DNA of 6,513 bases from Planctomycetota bacterium (GTDB lineage: Bacteria; Planctomycetota; Planctomycetia; Planctomycetales; Planctomycetaceae): assembly GCA_027622115.1 (NCBI GenBank), contig JAQBZS010000433.1, positions 1 through 6,513 on the forward strand, given 5' to 3'. A program made the position numbers and the translations under genes. The first letter of the stretch is position 1; each line of letters starts with the position of its first letter. This document shows positions 5,206 to 6,513 of the stretch, in pieces. Under the pieces are notes generated by a model. It saw only the letters and a program-made list of their open reading frames with translations. It was not told the origin of the DNA and did no database searches.

Positions 5206-6376
5206 AACAGAACGCGACCGCCGTCAGTGCGTAGACCTGGGCAACTCGTACGAGTTCTTCCACGGGGACTCGTTCGTTGACTGTGTGGGCTCCAGTGGCA
5301 TTGGGCCCGTGCGTGATCGCGGGAATGCCGCCGCGACGGACAAAGGTGTTGCCGTCATCCACGAACGGCTTGGCCCCGATCGGCAACGCCGATCCCGTTG
5401 TCGATGCATAGGCCGACTGAAATGCACCGACGAACGGATCGTCTGCCGCGATCTCAAACGCATCGCGGGCCACTTGAAAGGTGCCTTCGATTCGGACACC
5501 TCGCGCTGCCGCGATCGGTTGCAACAACGCATCGAATTCGGCTCGCACGTCATCGATCGCTGATTCCGACAGCCAACGCCTTGTGCCTTGCAGCGTCAAC
5601 TCAGTCGGGGATTGATTGAAGATTTCACCGCCGGTGATCTTGCCGAAGAAGTAGCTTTCCTCGCCCGCCAAGGGGTGCGTCTTCTGGGACAGCTCTTTGT
5701 CGAGCCGTTCGAATTCCGTGATGACCGCAGCACCGGCTCGGAGGATGTCCGGTTGTTGCTTACCGCCCAGCATTTCGTGGACGGGCTCACCATCACGCGA
5801 AATGCGAATTGTGAGCACGGCCAATCCTCGGCCGACGACCGGCAGGCACTGGCACAGGTATTCCGGCAGCAGCACCGCGTCGCCCACGTATCCGGCATCG
5901 ATCAACCCGTCGACCTGCGAGCCATCGCCCCAAGGCAACTCGTGGAGATCATGCGCGGTGAGCAGGATGTCGCCTCGCGGCAAAAGCGCGGTGTCTCGCA
6001 GAGCCCGCATGGCTTCCACGGCTGCGGCGATTCCGCCCTTCATGTCCGATGCTCCGCTGCCCGTCAAAACGCCGCTCTCAACGGCCGGCGGCACAAACGG
6101 CAAATGCACCGTGTCGAGATGTCCGTTGAACTGCAGCGTCCGACCAATCGCGCCGGATGACATCCGAACCGCCACGGCGGGTGCTGCCGCATAGCCGGCT
6201 TCGGGACGTTCCACCTCGAAGCCGTCTTGCTGCAGGATCTCCGCCAGCCGATTGGAAACGTCGGCTGCGGACCGAGTCGGACTGGGGATTCCAACGAGCT
6301 GAACGGCCGTGTCGATCAATCGTTCCTGATTGACTGCGTTACGAACAGCAGCGGCGATATCGGTGGGAATCGTCAT
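5204..6376 (-). CDS. M20-family metallopeptidase / deacylase (acetylornithine deacetylase-like)
   Basis: The 390-residue product has the length and motif order of M20 dinuclear zinc hydrolases (ArgE/DapE/CPG2 relatives), which cut amide bonds in peptides or N-acyl amino acids. Visible motifs: GHLDTV (85-90; metal ligand His86 and Asp88), GSGASDMKGG (106-115; bridging Asp111), Glu172 in DAVLLPE, and a C-terminal TGAHTVNE with ligand His364. The inserted dimerisation domain (about 183-295) carries His200 in EPVHE, where family members place a catalytic-site histidine, and GTRRWL at 264-269. The usual DEE motif is replaced by HDLHELPWG (142-150): Glu146 can serve as metal ligand, but the preceding general-base Glu is His145. 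Start ATG 6376 was chosen because the first family-like residues follow it; an in-frame extension to 6484 reads as low-complexity sequence. No clear ribosome-binding site. It is cytoplasmic and probably first in a two-gene unit. The substrate is unknown. Confidence 0.92.
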   Translation of the reverse strand: MTIPTDIAAAVRNAVNQERLIDTAVQLVGIPSPTRSAADVSNRLAEILQQDGFEVERPEAGYAAAPAVAVRMSSGAIGRTLQFNGHLDTVHLPFVPPAVESGVLTGSGASDMKGGIAAAVEAMRALRDTALLPRGDILLTAHDLHELPWGDGSQVDGLIDAGYVGDAVLLPEYLCQCLPVVGRGLAVLTIRISRDGEPVHEMLGGKQQPDILRAGAAVITEFERLDKELSQKTHPLAGEESYFFGKITGGEIFNQSPTELTLQGTRRWLSESAIDDVRAEFDALLQPIAAARGVRIEGTFQVARDAFEIAADDPFVGAFQSAYASTTGSALPIGAKPFVDDGNTFVRRGGIPAITHGPNATGAHTVNERVPVEELVRVAQVYALTAVAFC

Positions 6377-6513
6377 AGCGGAACTTTCAGAAGTTGAGCG
6401 TCGAACCGACGTCACGCATGTTGGGAAGGACCGTGGATCGAAGTCGCTTAGGGACGGCGCTGAAATTAAACCGGCATTTGGCATGCGAGTTACCGTAGCT
6501 GGATTCGCCAGAA
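6377..6513. other. upstream region of the M20 gene
   Basis: This 137-bp stretch precedes the M20 start and should carry its promoter. The only suggestive motif is TTTAAT on the minus strand (6470-6465), a 5 of 6 match to a -10 box about 90 bp before the ATG, without a fitting -35 box. No gene is supported here on either strand. Confidence 0.4.

Noticed and set aside
6377..6484. 36-codon upstream extension of the M20 gene
   Set aside because: The added sequence is Ser/Arg/Pro-rich without hydrophobic core or signal peptide, and M20 homology-like sequence begins after ATG 6376.

Overview
The window (6513 bp, moderately GC-rich) looks like a chromosomal segment of a planctomycete (Planctomycetota). 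This is an inference from remembered family resemblance, not from a marker gene. The sugar-phosphate isomerase has the N-terminal pattern LVSAILP...CVELMCWP...RRYAGVTH that I associate with planctomycete proteins. The remaining genes fit that reading: an FtsH-type protease, a secreted hydrolase and an M20 peptidase, mostly as single genes separated by 40-420 bp.

Layout. (1) Positions 1-608, minus strand: 5' part of an exported alpha/beta hydrolase, cut by the window edge. (2) 609-1026: a 418-bp divergent intergenic region with four repeat structures: a perfect 16-bp tandem duplication, a 60-bp hairpin element, a 12-bp direct repeat and a 9-bp inverted repeat. (3) 1027-3024, plus strand: an intact ftsH. 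(4) 3067-4014, minus strand: a TIM-barrel sugar-phosphate isomerase/epimerase, convergent with ftsH, with complementary segments at the junction that could fold as a bidirectional terminator. (5) 4015-4418: 404 bp without a gene, holding a possible promoter for the isomerase and a strong 49-bp hairpin element. (6) 4419-5192 and 5204-6376, both minus strand: an M20-family metallopeptidase followed 11 nt later by an unrecognised 257-residue protein, probably one transcription unit. (7) 6377-6513: leader of the M20 gene.

The genes do not form an obvious pathway. FtsH is a membrane quality-control protease. The isomerase, M20 peptidase and hydrolase are each plausible in scavenging of sugars, N-acyl compounds or peptides, and esters, but nothing links them beyond proximity. 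The least explained parts are the unrecognised gene coupled to the M20 peptidase, the altered DEE-type motif of that peptidase, and the two long imperfect hairpins, which look like dispersed palindromic (REP/MITE-like) elements. I did not find evidence for a complete novel multi-gene system.
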